Part shown: piece after piece, positions 63,660 through 64,000 of the stretch
How the letters are laid out: each line of letters starts with the position of its first letter
Position numbering within the stretch: the first letter of the stretch is position 1
From: Blepharisma stoltei
Lineage: Eukaryota > Ciliophora > Heterotrichea > Heterotrichida > Blepharismidae
Reading direction: 5' to 3'
Assembly: GCA_914767885.1 (NCBI GenBank)
Contig: CAJZBQ010000015.1
Location: 62,001 to 126,000, forward strand
Length of the DNA stretch: 64,000 bases
Program-made: the position numbers and the translations under genes
The notes under the pieces: generated by a model
The model's input: only the letters and a program-made list of their open reading frames with translations
Told to the model about the DNA's origin: nothing
Database searches by the model: none

Positions 63660-64000
63660 TTTAATTATAGAAATATAATTTCTATTTTATAAAATTGATT
63701 TAATATGATTTTCAATTAGGTAAATTCGACTTAAAATAAGAGGAATGAGTATTTATAATTGATTAAAAATCGTTTAGTAAATAATAACGCAAAATTTTAT
63801 AGAATTTATAATATTTTAAAATTAGTTTAGATTATTTAATTAAATGAAAGTTTTTAGATTAACGATTAATGTATTCTTCAAATAAATTTTATTAATCCAC
63901 AAATTTTGATCCAATTATTCATCATTCTTACTTATAGGAAATAGAATTTCATATATCCTGGATGAACTCCCAAACAGAACTTCATGAACAAACAAAATCA
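63660..64000. other. Intergenic end of window
   Basis: AT-rich. The last bases (ACTCCCAAACAGAACTTCATGAACAAACAAAATCA region) resemble the start of another family-A MITE cut by the window edge. Confidence 0.35.

Noticed and set aside
1-64000. CRISPR arrays, bacterial operons, Shine-Dalgarno sites
   Set aside because: The window is eukaryotic; the repeats are MITEs, retroposons and gene duplicates, not regularly spaced direct repeats.
1-64000. Stentor (standard code) or a karyorelict (UAA/UAG read as sense) as source
   Set aside because: TGA is needed as Trp at conserved positions, while TAA and TAG consistently end genes.

Overview
Organism. The window reads as germline (micronuclear) DNA of a heterotrich ciliate, most likely Blepharisma. 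Four things support this. (1) TGA is read as Trp at conserved sites: the PX domain of the sorting nexin at 16.4-18.4 kb, the IDO Trp codons, a MORN repeat and the cyclin box. TAA and TAG end genes. (2) Introns are tiny; the clearest are exactly 15 nt, GT...AG (two in the TBC gene, one at 23845-23859). (3) The DNA is AT-rich and genes are packed on both strands, sometimes about 10 bp apart. (4) Almost every gene is interrupted by AT-rich or repeat-derived inserts whose removal between two TA (or TNA) repeats restores the reading frame. These are internally eliminated sequences (IESs), so the DNA is not the edited somatic genome. A Blepharisma germline rich in MITE-derived IESs is already known; the details here are read from this sequence.

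Layout. 0-15 kb: TBC protein, CWF19L2-like splicing factor, DHHC palmitoyltransferase, BRCT protein, myristoylated PH-like protein, EDC4-like decapping scaffold, MORN protein, CCT-domain protein, a coiled-coil gene and a MITE cluster. 15-23 kb: UCH deubiquitinase, EH-PX-BAR sorting nexin, two tandem indoleamine 2,3-dioxygenase (IDO) genes and tRNA-Val(AAC). 23-38 kb: a two-pass membrane protein, a cytoskeletal-type protein, a three-domain tRNA ligase, a cyclin and a 59-aa PNRC-like peptide. 38.6-42.3 kb: a large receptor with a periplasmic-binding-like ectodomain and seven-helix-like C-terminus. 42.4-63.7 kb: a tandem minus-strand array of B-box-like/kelch-like paralogues, some intact and some decayed, including a duplication of about 5 kb and a dead LINE reverse transcriptase.

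Insert classes. (a) Small AT-rich TA-flanked IESs, about 37-225 bp. (b) MITE family A (termini like CTCCC..GTGAGTGAACAAAA), family B (CTCCCC..TTTAAATTGGAACAAAA) and family C (TAACGATGACCCCC..TTGCAACAAAAA). (c) GC-richer, gene-less retroposon-like elements of 110 to about 1080 bp. They have 10-18 bp target-site duplications (TSDs) and often a simple-repeat tail, and they sit inside coding exons. (d) TA-flanked near-perfect palindromes. Several are nested. Paralogues in the kelch array give empty sites that show the insertion order.

Most single ORFs understate the genes. The CDS spans below are whole genes including inserts and introns; the inserts are listed separately. Joins come from reading frames and paralogue comparison by eye and have not been tested against somatic DNA or RNA.
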